Shown: piece after piece, positions 41,588-49,937 of the stretch
Layout: each line of letters begins with the position of its first letter
How positions within the stretch are numbered: the first letter of the stretch is position 1
From: CAWFKW01 sp963816535
GTDB taxonomy: Bacteria; Bacteroidota; Ignavibacteria; Tepidaquicellales; OLB5
Assembly (NCBI GenBank): GCA_963816535.1
Contig: CAWFKW010000007.1
Location: 87,136 to 151,135 of the forward strand
DNA: 64,000 bases
Direction of reading: 5' to 3'
Notes under the pieces: generated by a model
Databases searched by the model: none
Seen by the model: only the letters and a program-made list of their open reading frames with translations
Told to the model about the DNA's origin: nothing
Position numbers and translations under genes: made by a program

Positions 41588-41699
41588 ATGTCATTGACCA
41601 GCACCCGCAGTTGTCAGGCCCGTCTGAGCCGGGTAAACATGCCTGACAACTGCAAAGTGAGGTATGACATTTGCAGAAGTAAAATCACCCAATCTCACT
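41588..41699 (+). promoter_or_regulatory. Nested/interleaved hairpin element upstream of the 41767 ORF
   Basis: GCAGTTGTCAGGC (41607-41619) pairs exactly with GCCTGACAACTGC (41641-41653), enclosing CCCGtctgagCCGGG-type sequence. This is nested in ATGTCAT (41588-41594) with ATGACAT (41664-41670), and a further pair AGTGAG (41656-41661) with CTCACT (41694-41699) interleaves with the outer one. It ends 67 bp before the next start codon and has no T-run. Confidence 0.6.
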
Positions 41700-41766
41700 G
41701 TTTTGTTGTTTAAAGTTAAGCTATCTTGAACGTGTTGGAATTATACAAAATATCAGCGGGATTATT

Positions 41767-42108
41767 ATGATATACAAAAAGGCATCTATCAGCTCCAATT
41801 CAATCAAAAGAGAATTATTGCTGGGTTTTGATTTTATTGAGAAATATATACGGCAGAAAAAATCAGCGGCTCCTATAATTTCTTTACACTGCAAATATGA
41901 AATCAATGATATTTGGGAAAAAACTGTCACATTTTACCTTGTCTCTAATGACACGGCAGATGTGAGCCAGTTCATAGAGAAATGGAAATTTGAAAAAGTG
42001 AGCGCTCTGCCTCCGTCTCTTGTGCATATTCTGGGTAATTACGGGGCCAAAGTAAAAGAAATTGACAGGTCGAAATTTGAAAATAATTTTTTCAAAACGC
42101 CGGCATAA
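41767..42108 (+). CDS. Hypothetical protein (113 residues)
   Basis: I do not recognise this protein. It is soluble: MIYKKASISSNSIKRELLLG, FDFIEKYIRQKKSA, then a strand-rich part (IISLHCKYEINDIWEKTVTF, YLVSNDTADV) and a helical C-terminus (VSQFIEKWKFEKVSALPPSL, VHILGNYGAKVKEIDRSKFE). No signal peptide, membrane helix or catalytic motif. The composition is protein-like, and the gene has a structured spacer upstream. Downstream, 42109-42328 holds nothing but the ATATTTTTGAAAATAT hairpin and the cydAB promoter region. Confidence 0.6.
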   Translation: MIYKKASISSNSIKRELLLGFDFIEKYIRQKKSAAPIISLHCKYEINDIWEKTVTFYLVSNDTADVSQFIEKWKFEKVSALPPSLVHILGNYGAKVKEIDRSKFENNFFKTPA

Positions 42109-42328
42109 ATATATTCTTTAGCGCTCAGGATCAGAACTCACTTCAGGCTTCTTTGATCTATTCAAGAAATTATTCTTACAACTCTAACGCCAGCTGTACT
42201 TATGAATTCAATTTTAAGTAATTGCATTTATTTATATTTTTGAAAATATAAAAACGGATATTCTCACTTCGCACTGCAGCCGGAAGGCGCATCGCGAAAA
42301 TTCAGCAATTTCCCAAATCAAGAAATAG

Positions 42329-43660
42329 ATGGATGCTTACCTGATACACCGGATACAATTTTCGTTTACAGTGATGTTTCACTATATATTCCCACAGCTT
42401 ACTATGGGGCTCGCGGCGCTTATTGTTGTCCTGAAAATATTGGCTGTACGAAAACATGACGAGCATTATAATAAAGCCGCAAGGTTCTGGGCCAAAATAT
42501 TCGCTTTGAATTTTGCGATCGGGGTTGTGACAGGAATTCCCATGGAGTTTCAGTTCGGCACAAACTGGGCGAAGTTCTCGGCGTTTTCAGGCGGAGTTAT
42601 CGGACAAACCCTGGCAATGGAAGGCATGTTCGCTTTCTTCCTTGAATCGGCATTTCTTGGGTTGTTTCTCTTCGGTGAGAAAAAAATAGGGCCAAAGTGG
42701 CACCTTGTTTCGGCGTTCCTGGTGTTCATAGGTTCATGGATATCAGGTTTCTTCATAATCGCAACAAATGCATGGATGCAGCTTCCGGTCGGTTTCAACC
42801 GTGCGGCAGACGGAACATTTCAGCTGGCAAATTTCGGCGAGCTGATGACAAATCCCTGGCTCTTCTGGCAATATGTGCATAACATGAGCGGAGCAGTTGT
42901 GACAGCATCATTTGTTATGGCGTCGCTTGGAGCATATTACATGCTTTCGAACAAGCATACCGATTACGCAAAGACATTTTTGAAGCTCGGGATAATTTCA
43001 GGTGTAATTGTTTCGATATTCCAGGCGTTTCCAAGCGGTGACGGACAGGGAAAGAACGTCGCGCTTTACCAGCCGACGACTCTATCTGCAATGGAAGGAC
43101 TTTTCGAAACCGAGCATGGCGCTTCGCTTGTAATTTTAGGGCAGCCCGATATAGAAAAACTTACGCTTGATAACCCGATAAAAATCCCGAATCTGCTCAG
43201 CTTTCTTACATATAGCAGATGGAAAGCAGAAGTGAAAGGATTAAAAGAATACCCGCGCGACAGGTGGCCGGATAATATTCCCCTGCTCTATTATAGCTAT
43301 CATATAATGGTTGGATTGGGAACAATATTTATCGGAATCATGCTTATAGGCGCTTTTCTTTTGTGGCGTAAAAAACTTTTTACAGCCAGATGGTTTATGT
43401 GGATATTACTGTTAAGCTTTCCTTTCCCGTATATAGCCAACACCGCCGGATGGATGACCGCAGAGCTTGGAAGGCAGCCGTGGCTGATATATGGGTTGCT
43501 AAGAACTTCTGAAGGAATGTCAACAAACGTCAGCTCCGGTAATGCGCTCTTCACATTGCTCGGGTTTGCAGGAATATATTTGCTTCTGGGGATATTGTTT
43601 ATTGTGCTTGTGATAAAAGAAATTAATCACGGTCCGGATAATGGAAAGGAGCATGCTTAA
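42329..43660 (+). CDS. cydA: Cytochrome bd ubiquinol oxidase subunit I
   Basis: Quinol-oxidising subunit of the bd-type terminal oxidase, giving high-affinity oxygen respiration in the inner membrane. The 443-residue protein has about nine helices. His18 in MFHYIFPQ and the His in QYVHNMSGAVV are the family's haem ligands. FQFGTNWAKFS, ESAFLGLFLFGEKK and WMTAELGRQPWLIYGLLRT are diagnostic, the last being the GRQPW motif. The length implies a short Q-loop. The cydB ATG follows the stop codon directly. No cydX-like ORF or cydCD is visible nearby. Confidence 0.95.
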   Translation: MDAYLIHRIQFSFTVMFHYIFPQLTMGLAALIVVLKILAVRKHDEHYNKAARFWAKIFALNFAIGVVTGIPMEFQFGTNWAKFSAFSGGVIGQTLAMEGMFAFFLESAFLGLFLFGEKKIGPKWHLVSAFLVFIGSWISGFFIIATNAWMQLPVGFNRAADGTFQLANFGELMTNPWLFWQYVHNMSGAVVTASFVMASLGAYYMLSNKHTDYAKTFLKLGIISGVIVSIFQAFPSGDGQGKNVALYQPTTLSAMEGLFETEHGASLVILGQPDIEKLTLDNPIKIPNLLSFLTYSRWKAEVKGLKEYPRDRWPDNIPLLYYSYHIMVGLGTIFIGIMLIGAFLLWRKKLFTARWFMWILLLSFPFPYIANTAGWMTAELGRQPWLIYGLLRTSEGMSTNVSSGNALFTLLGFAGIYLLLGILFIVLVIKEINHGPDNGKEHA

Positions 43661-44701
43661 ATGGGAACATTCTGGTTTGCTGCGCTTGCTTTTATGATAG
43701 CTATGTACGTTGTGCTGGATGGATTTGACCTTGGCGCTGGAATAATTTTTCTTAAAGCGGCTAAGACCGATGAAGAGAGAAGAACGGTATTGAACGCTAT
43801 CGGGCCGGTGTGGGACGGCAATGAAGTATGGCTGATCGCATCAGGCGGAACGCTTTTCTTTGCGTTTCCCCAATTATACGCATCAAGCTTCAGCGGATTT
43901 TACCTGCCGCTTACAATAGTTCTGTGGCTGCTGATCGGAAGAGCCCTGGGCATCGAGTTAAGGAAACACGTTGATAATTCATTGTGGAAATCATTTTGGG
44001 ACGTCGTGTTTTCAGCTTCAAGTATTCTGCTTGTTGTTATATTCGGCGCAGCGCTGGGGAATATCATCCGCGGAGTACCTATCCATGAAAGCGGATATTT
44101 CTTCGAAGCGCTTTGGACAACATTTACCGTCGTTCCTGAGGCCGGAATATTGGATTGGTTCACAATTCTTATGGCGGCGCTGGCTGTATTTACGCTCATT
44201 GCTCACGGCGCAAATTTCATCGCGCTAAAAACCGAAAATGAATTGCAGGCAAGAGCAAGAAAAATTTCAAGTTCCGCCAATTGGGGCGCCCTGATGTTCT
44301 CAGTTGCCGCCTTTGTTTCAATAACAATGATAAGAGCTGAGGCTTTTGGCAACTTTACAAGAAATTTCTGGGGACATATATTTCCGCTTCTGGGAATATT
44401 GGGGCTTGCGGGAATGATATATTTCAGACTGGAGAATAGCGATCTAAAGGCTTTTCTTTCGTCGTCTGTTTTCATTGCAGGAATGCTTGCTACGACCGCA
44501 TTCGGGCTCTACCCCACATTGCTTGCTTCTTCAATTAAGCCTGAATACAGCTTGACGATACAAAACTCAAAAGCGGGAGATTACGGATTAGGCATAGGAA
44601 TGATCTGGTGGTTCATAGGATTTGCGCTTGCATTATGCTACTTTGCGTATATGTTTTATATTTTTAAAGGGAAAGTGAAACCAGACGCAGAGGGGTATTG
44701 A
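43661..44701 (+). CDS. cydB: Cytochrome bd ubiquinol oxidase subunit II
   Basis: Partner subunit of CydA. The 346-residue protein opens with FWFAALAFMIAMYVVLDGFD followed by LGAGIIFL, the signature of CydB. It continues with AIGPVWDGNEVWLIASGGTL and FFAFPQLYASSFSGFYLPL, and has eight hydrophobic segments ending in IGMIWWFIGFALALCYFAYM. The gene abuts cydA with no spacing, so translation is coupled. A bidirectional-type hairpin follows at 44716-44735. Confidence 0.95.
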   Translation: MGTFWFAALAFMIAMYVVLDGFDLGAGIIFLKAAKTDEERRTVLNAIGPVWDGNEVWLIASGGTLFFAFPQLYASSFSGFYLPLTIVLWLLIGRALGIELRKHVDNSLWKSFWDVVFSASSILLVVIFGAALGNIIRGVPIHESGYFFEALWTTFTVVPEAGILDWFTILMAALAVFTLIAHGANFIALKTENELQARARKISSSANWGALMFSVAAFVSITMIRAEAFGNFTRNFWGHIFPLLGILGLAGMIYFRLENSDLKAFLSSSVFIAGMLATTAFGLYPTLLASSIKPEYSLTIQNSKAGDYGLGIGMIWWFIGFALALCYFAYMFYIFKGKVKPDAEGY

Positions 44702-44715
44702 CAAATAAAATAAAA

Positions 44716-44735
44716 GGGCGTTCTTTCGAACGCCC
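44716..44735 (-). terminator. Intrinsic terminator between cydB and secA
   Basis: GGGCGTTC-TTTC-GAACGCCC is an 8-bp stem with a 4-nt loop. On the minus strand it is followed by TTTTATTTTATTTG and therefore terminates secA; on the plus strand the downstream T-run is poor, so its action on cydB is less certain. Confidence 0.85.
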
Positions 44736-44770
44736 ATACATCTCACCTAAAAATCCCGGAACAAAGCTTT

Positions 44771-47700
44771 TTATTTTTCGAATTTCCCGTGGCAGTTCTT
44801 ATATTTTTTGCCGCTGCCGCATGGACATGGGTCGTTACGGCCGATCTTTGGTCCAACCTTAATCGGAATTTTTTTCGTTTCAGTCGGATCCTGATTCTGC
44901 ATATTATCCGATTGTTCAGGGCTCATCTTGAATCCTGCGCCGGTAGCAGATGCTTTTGTTGTCTGCAATCTCTGCATAGCAAGAGGCCTCTGTCTTGGCT
45001 GTAACTGCGCCGGTTGCTGCTCGCCCTGAACAGTAAATTTGAATACAAAATTAATTACATCCTTGCTTATTTCTTCAAGCATCTGGACAAACAGCTCGAA
45101 TCCATCGCGTTTGTACTCGATCAATGGATCTTTTTGGCCATAAGCGCGGAAGTTAATTCCCTCTTTAAGGTCATCCATTTCCCTTAGATGTTCTTTCCAT
45201 TTATCATCAATTACAGTCAGCATTGCAAAGCGTTCTATCTGCGCAATCAGTTCGGGACCGTATTTATCTTCTTTGCGTTTATAACTTTCTTCGATCAGTC
45301 CCATTATATGGTCCTCAAGCCCTTTTTCACCGAGCTTCTGGAATTGTTCCGGCGTTACGTCCATAAGCACAAGGAAGGTTCTCTGGACCTCATCTCTGAG
45401 CCCGTCAATATCAGCTTCCTCGAAATACTTCACAGAGATCTTGCTTACATGGTTACGCGCCATATCAAAGATCTCGTCTTTGATACGCTCGCCCATAAGG
45501 GCCTGGCGGCGGCGGTCATATATAACTTCGCGCTGCTGGTTCATAACGTTATCGTACTCAAGCAGCCTTTTACGTATACCGAAGTTATTTTCTTCAACTT
45601 TCTTCTGAGCGCGTTCAACCGAGTTTGTTATCATCGAGTGTTCAATTGCTTCGCCCTCGCCCATTTTTAACCGCTCCATAACGCGCGAAATCCTTTCGCT
45701 TCCAAATAGCCGCATCAAATCGTCCTCAAGCGAGAGGAAGAACTTTGATGAACCGGGGTCGCCCTGCCTACCGGCGCGTCCCCTCAGCTGCCTGTCTATC
45801 CTTCGCGCTTCATGGCGTTCTGTGCCCACTATATGCAGACCGCCGATATCCGCAATACCGGGACCAAGCTTGATATCTGTGCCTCGACCCGCCATGTTAG
45901 TTGCGATTGTAATAGAGCCCTTGAGACCCGCGTTTGCTATGATCTGAGCCTCGCGCTGGTGCTGCTTCGCGTTCAGAACTTCATGCGGGATACCCTTTCT
46001 CTTCAGCATTCTGGAAATTGTTTCTGAGACATCAACAGAGGTTGTTCCCACAAGAACCGGGCGCCCGATCTTCCGCATATTATCTATCTCATCTATCACT
46101 GCGTTGTATTTTTCGCGTTTTGTTTTGTAGATAACGTCGTTCTGGTCGTTTCGTACACATTCTTTATTTGTCGGAATAACGACAACGTCAAGCTTATATA
46201 TATCCAGAAATTCGCCCGCCTCTGTTTCCGCGGTGCCGGTCATACCTGCAAGCTTTTTATAAAGCCTGAAGTAATTTTGTAAAGTGATAGTCGCGAGAGT
46301 TTGCGTATCTTTTTCAACGTGAACGCCTTCTTTGGCTTCAATTGCCTGGTGGAGGCCTTCGGAGTATCTTCTGCCCGGCAAAACGCGTCCGGTGAATTCG
46401 TCGACGATCATTACCTTGTTATCCTGGATTACATACTCGACGTCATTTTCGTAAAGCGCGTAAGCTCTTAACAGCTGCTGAATTGTATGAAGGCTGTCGC
46501 TGCGTTTTGAATAAAGTTCAGCGAGCTCGTCCTTCTTCTTCTGCCTGTCTTCGGGAGTGAGAGTTTCATCGTTTTCAAGCTTGGCGACTTCCGAACCCAT
46601 ATCCGGCAGGATAAAGAAATCTTTATCTTCATTTCCGGCGGTTAAGAAATCCCTTCCTTTGTCGGTAAGGTCGATCGTATGGTTTTTTTCGTCTATAGCG
46701 AAATAAAGCTCATCATCAATCTCATGCATCCTGCTTCCGTTATCGCGGAGGTATTCTATTTCAGTATGCTGCATGAGAGTTTTATTTGAGGGCTCCGAAA
46801 AAAGTTTCGCCAGCCTTTTATTTTTCGGGAAACCTCTGTATGACCTTAGTACGCAAACTCCAGCGTACGCAATCTCATCCTTTTTTGCTTCGCTGCCCTT
46901 ATTTATTATCGCCTCCGCCTCTCCAACCATCTTAGCAACCAGGTTTTTCTGCGCGTCAACAATGCGTTTAACCCGCGGATTCATTTCATCAAACTTATGC
47001 TCGCTCAGCTCAACCGGCCCTGAAATGATAAGAGGAGTCCTTGCTTCGTCAATTAAGACTGAGTCGACTTCATCCACAATAGCGTAATTGTGTCCGCGCT
47101 GAACCATGTAATTCTTATCGACCACCATGTTATCTCTAAGGTAATCGAACCCGAATTCATTATTTGTGCCGTAAGTTATATCGCTGTTATAGGCGTCGCG
47201 GCGCTTATCGTTATCCATGTCGTTAATAATACACCCAACCCTGAGCCCATGGAATTTAAATATTTCACCCATCCACTCGCTGTCGCGTTTGGCAAGGTAA
47301 TCGTTAACCGTAATTACATGGACGCCTTTCCCGGTCAGCGCATTCAAATACATAGGCAGGGTTCCGACCAGTGTCTTGCCTTCGCCTGTAGCCATTTCGG
47401 CTATTTTCCCCTGGTGCAATACTATACCGCCAATCAGCTGCACATCAAATGGAATCATCTCCCACTTTATTTTTGTCCCTGCGGCGGTCCACTCCGTTCC
47501 GTAAAGCCTGCGGCACGTGTCTTTCACTACGGCAAACGCTTCAGGCAATATTTCCCATAACATTTCCTCTTCAGTATCATGAAGTTCTTTATCCACATCT
47601 TCCAGCTCGGCGTAAAGATCCTGTCTTTCCTGGTGCGTCATTTCGTTCTTAAGCTTTTCGGAAAGCTCTGCAATCTTATCTTCAAACTCCCGGGTCCTCT

Positions 47701-47863
47701 CCTTAATCATGTCTTTGAAACCCTGGGTCTTCTGACGCAGTTCATCATCAGAAAGAGACTTATATTCCTCATAATACCCGTTAATTTCATCAATTATGGG
47801 CAGGAGTTCCTTAACGTCCTTTTCGTGCTTTGACGGGAATAATTTTGTAATAAATTTAAACAT
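44771..47863 (-). CDS. secA: Preprotein translocase ATPase SecA
   Basis: Motor ATPase pushing preproteins through SecYEG. The 1030-residue protein is complete: Walker A MATGEGKTLVGTLPMYLNAL, VHVITVNDYLAKRDSEWMG, Walker B YAIVDEVDSVLIDEARTPLI, MTGTAETEAGEFLDIYKLDV, ITIATNMAGRGTDIKLGPG, RRIDRQLRGRAGRQGDPGSS. The C-terminal SEC-C zinc motif is DPCPCGSGKKYKNCHG. It is about 130 residues longer than E. coli SecA, with insertions in the nucleotide-binding/preprotein-binding part as usual in Bacteroidota. It supports the many Sec/T9SS cargos in this window. Confidence 0.97.
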   Translation of the reverse strand: MFKFITKLFPSKHEKDVKELLPIIDEINGYYEEYKSLSDDELRQKTQGFKDMIKERTREFEDKIAELSEKLKNEMTHQERQDLYAELEDVDKELHDTEEEMLWEILPEAFAVVKDTCRRLYGTEWTAAGTKIKWEMIPFDVQLIGGIVLHQGKIAEMATGEGKTLVGTLPMYLNALTGKGVHVITVNDYLAKRDSEWMGEIFKFHGLRVGCIINDMDNDKRRDAYNSDITYGTNNEFGFDYLRDNMVVDKNYMVQRGHNYAIVDEVDSVLIDEARTPLIISGPVELSEHKFDEMNPRVKRIVDAQKNLVAKMVGEAEAIINKGSEAKKDEIAYAGVCVLRSYRGFPKNKRLAKLFSEPSNKTLMQHTEIEYLRDNGSRMHEIDDELYFAIDEKNHTIDLTDKGRDFLTAGNEDKDFFILPDMGSEVAKLENDETLTPEDRQKKKDELAELYSKRSDSLHTIQQLLRAYALYENDVEYVIQDNKVMIVDEFTGRVLPGRRYSEGLHQAIEAKEGVHVEKDTQTLATITLQNYFRLYKKLAGMTGTAETEAGEFLDIYKLDVVVIPTNKECVRNDQNDVIYKTKREKYNAVIDEIDNMRKIGRPVLVGTTSVDVSETISRMLKRKGIPHEVLNAKQHQREAQIIANAGLKGSITIATNMAGRGTDIKLGPGIADIGGLHIVGTERHEARRIDRQLRGRAGRQGDPGSSKFFLSLEDDLMRLFGSERISRVMERLKMGEGEAIEHSMITNSVERAQKKVEENNFGIRKRLLEYDNVMNQQREVIYDRRRQALMGERIKDEIFDMARNHVSKISVKYFEEADIDGLRDEVQRTFLVLMDVTPEQFQKLGEKGLEDHIMGLIEESYKRKEDKYGPELIAQIERFAMLTVIDDKWKEHLREMDDLKEGINFRAYGQKDPLIEYKRDGFELFVQMLEEISKDVINFVFKFTVQGEQQPAQLQPRQRPLAMQRLQTTKASATGAGFKMSPEQSDNMQNQDPTETKKIPIKVGPKIGRNDPCPCGSGKKYKNCHGKFEK

Positions 47864-47976
47864 TATATGACTTTAAACTCTAATTTTCTGTAAACTTATA
47901 AAATAACGATTTGTTTTTCAGGTAACAATTCAAAAAAAGATAAATGCGTTAAACTACCGCAAAAAATAAAATAACT

Positions 47977-47999
47977 GTAACGGCCATAAAAGCCGTTAC
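47977..47999 (-). terminator. Intrinsic terminator overlapping the redoxin stop codon
   Basis: On the minus strand GTAACGGC and GCCGTTAC form an 8-bp stem (loop TTTTATG) followed by AGTTATTTTATTTTTTG. The stop codon of the redoxin gene lies inside the first arm, so the terminator begins within the coding sequence. Confidence 0.8.
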
Positions 48000-48544
48000 C
48001 TTTTCCATTTAATGCTGCAGCCCATAGACGGAATTATATCGAAGTCGATTTCTTTACCGGCAAGCAAAAGGTCAATCGCCATTCTTAACTCTTTTCGGTT
48101 TACTTTAGTTTCATCTTTCCAGTTGTCGTCAATTCTGCCCCTGTACCTGAGTATCCTATTTTCATCGTACAGATAAATATCAGGAGTACAAACCGCTTCA
48201 TAAGCTTTGGCAGTTTCCTGCGTTTCGTCGAACAGGAACGGGAATATGTATCCCTCCTGTTTAGCCCTTATAGCCATGTTATCAAAAGAATCCTCCGGAT
48301 AAGTCTGCGGATCGTTAGAACTTATTCCAATCAGCGCAAACGAACTTCTGGAATAGTCTTTTGCGATCTCATTTATCCTTTGCTGCACCGCCACAACATA
48401 CGGACAGTGATTGCACATAAATATTATGCAGAGAGTTTTTTTATCCTTAAATGAACCAAGCGAATAGATGTTTCCGTCCACGCCTTTTAATTCAAAAGAC
48501 GGCGCTTTTGTTCCTATTTTTAAATCCTCAGGCGATACTGCCAT
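47996..48544 (-). CDS. Thioredoxin-family (AhpC/TSA-like) protein
   Basis: A 182-residue redoxin of the peroxiredoxin-like PRX-like1 group. IGTKAPSFELKGVDGNIYSL starts the fold; the CxxC active site is CNHCPYV, placed after LCIIFM as in the family. VCTPDIYLYDENRILRYRGR and the C-terminal PSMGCSIKWK, with a third Cys, are also typical. No signal peptide, so it acts in the cytoplasm. Substrate unknown; a thiol oxidoreductase or peroxidase role is expected. The gene is followed by the terminator above. Confidence 0.85.
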   Translation of the reverse strand: MAVSPEDLKIGTKAPSFELKGVDGNIYSLGSFKDKKTLCIIFMCNHCPYVVAVQQRINEIAKDYSRSSFALIGISSNDPQTYPEDSFDNMAIRAKQEGYIFPFLFDETQETAKAYEAVCTPDIYLYDENRILRYRGRIDDNWKDETKVNRKELRMAIDLLLAGKEIDFDIIPSMGCSIKWKR

Positions 48545-48635
48545 AATAGTTCAATTATCAACAAACAATTAACAATTATCAGTTAAGAAAATAAGTATTT
48601 TAAAAAAAAATCAAAAAAGATTTTCGTCTACGACT

Positions 48636-49262
48636 TCAATACGGACTGACATTTGCATGCAAAATATCCTGCAATGCCTTTTCAAACCCGGGGTGATCAT
48701 TCAAATCATATTGAATCGTTTTGATTCCGATTCTCCGGGCTCCCTCGCAGTTCTCCTTTAAGTCGTCGATAAAGATACATTCTACAGGGTTTGTTCTAAA
48801 CAAGTCCATTGCTTTTATGTAGATTTCAGGTTCAGGCTTGAGAGCCTTAAGCTTATAAGACAAGGCAAAGTCACTCAGCAAATTTATATAATCGTAATTC
48901 TCTCTAATATACTCAAAGTGCAGCGGGCTTGTATTCGAAAGTAAAAACAGATCATATTTTCCTTCCTTTGCAAGGCTCCTCACCAGCGCGCTCATTGGTT
49001 TAATTTCGGAGAACATATCGTTGAATGCATCGGCAAAAGCGCTGCCGCTCATTTTCAGTCCAAGCTCTCTTGCGCATTTTTCAACGAACTCAGTTGTGGA
49101 GATCCTGCCTGCTTCGTAGCCGATATTTCTGTAGTTCCCGCCCATGAAGAAGCCGTTATACATGCGCTCTTCAACTCCGTCGGCCTCAAGCTTGTTTCTG
49201 AATTTAGCATAATCAACGTTTACCAAAACATGCCCAAGATCGAAAATAATGTTCCTGATCAC
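48636..49262 (-). CDS. HAD-IA hydrolase (YihX-like)
   Basis: A 208-residue HAD phosphatase with motif I IIFDLGHVLVNVD. The second Asp of the usual DxD is replaced by Gly, as is normal for the YihX/epoxide-hydrolase-N-domain branch. Motif II is LFLLSNTSPLHFEY, the motif III lysine is in KALKPEPEIYIKA, and motif IV is CIFIDDLKENCEGARRIGI. The start is GTG at 49262, directly abutting the ogt stop (TAA-GTG), so it is translationally coupled to ogt. Family members dephosphorylate sugar phosphates; the substrate here is unknown. Confidence 0.85.
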   Translation of the reverse strand: MIRNIIFDLGHVLVNVDYAKFRNKLEADGVEERMYNGFFMGGNYRNIGYEAGRISTTEFVEKCARELGLKMSGSAFADAFNDMFSEIKPMSALVRSLAKEGKYDLFLLSNTSPLHFEYIRENYDYINLLSDFALSYKLKALKPEPEIYIKAMDLFRTNPVECIFIDDLKENCEGARRIGIKTIQYDLNDHPGFEKALQDILHANVSPY

Positions 49263-49763
49263 TTATAAGGAATTCTCCAGTCTGAGCATTTTCCTTTTAA
49301 GGCCCACGCCTCCGCCAAAACCGCCTATGCTGTTCTTCGCAAGAACTCTGTGGCAGGGAATAACTATCGGCACGGGATTTTTGCCGCAAGCTGAACCGGC
49401 CGCCCGGGCTGCATTCTTATTCCCGGCGCGCTTAGCCAGATCGGAATAAGAAATAGTCTTGCCGTACTTAACTTTGGATATTTCAATCCAGACCCTTGTC
49501 TGAAAACCCGAGCCCTTTAGGAACACTTTCATATCAAATTCTTTTCTCTTGCCGGCGAAATATTCCCGGATCTGTTTTATTTCACCAGAGAGCTTCGATT
49601 TAGACTTTTTCACATCATCATTAAGATAACTCTTTAGCGCCTTAACAAATTTCTTTTCATCATTTGAGAATTCAACGCTGCACACTCCCTTTTCATTTTT
49701 GGCGATTAGGAAGGTTCTCTTCAATTCAGGGATCTTCAGTTCATGATAATAAACCATTGCCAT
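49263..49763 (-). CDS. ogt: Methylated-DNA-[protein]-cysteine S-methyltransferase
   Basis: Suicide repair enzyme removing alkyl groups from O6-alkylguanine. The 166-residue protein has the C-terminal DNA-binding domain with FQTRVWIEISKVKYGKTISY, SDLAKRAGNKNAARAAGSAC and the acceptor-cysteine motif VPIVIPCHRVLAKNSIGGFG. The N-terminal domain is short, as in Ogt/MGT. A second ATG two codons downstream has better spacing from AAAGGAAA. It is operonic with the HAD hydrolase that follows without a gap. Confidence 0.93.
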   Translation of the reverse strand: MAMVYYHELKIPELKRTFLIAKNEKGVCSVEFSNDEKKFVKALKSYLNDDVKKSKSKLSGEIKQIREYFAGKRKEFDMKVFLKGSGFQTRVWIEISKVKYGKTISYSDLAKRAGNKNAARAAGSACGKNPVPIVIPCHRVLAKNSIGGFGGGVGLKRKMLRLENSL

Positions 49764-49888
49764 TTCCTTTCAAAACAACAAAAATTATGAAAATCAAACC
49801 ACTCTCAAAGAATTATGCAAATTACAATAATTAATACATGAGGCATACTAATTTAGCGAATATTGTTTTTATCTATAATACATAAAAA

Positions 49889-49915
49889 AAATCCACTTCA
49901 AACTGAAGTGGATTT
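49889..49915 (-). terminator. Intrinsic terminator of the SBBP-T9SS gene
   Basis: On the minus strand AAATCCACTTCA and TGAAGTGGATTT form a perfect 12-bp stem with a 3-nt loop followed by TTTTT. It lies 22 bp after the stop at 49938. Confidence 0.9.
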
Positions 49916-49937
49916 CTTACTTAATAATTCATTCGCC

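Noticed and set aside
44789..47833. Several long frames antisense to secA
   Set aside because: They mirror the strongly coding secA sequence; no family features.
48636..49262. Loss of the second catalytic Asp in the HAD hydrolase (DLG in place of DxD)
   Set aside because: FDLGxVLxxxD is the normal motif of the YihX-like branch, so this is not a defect.
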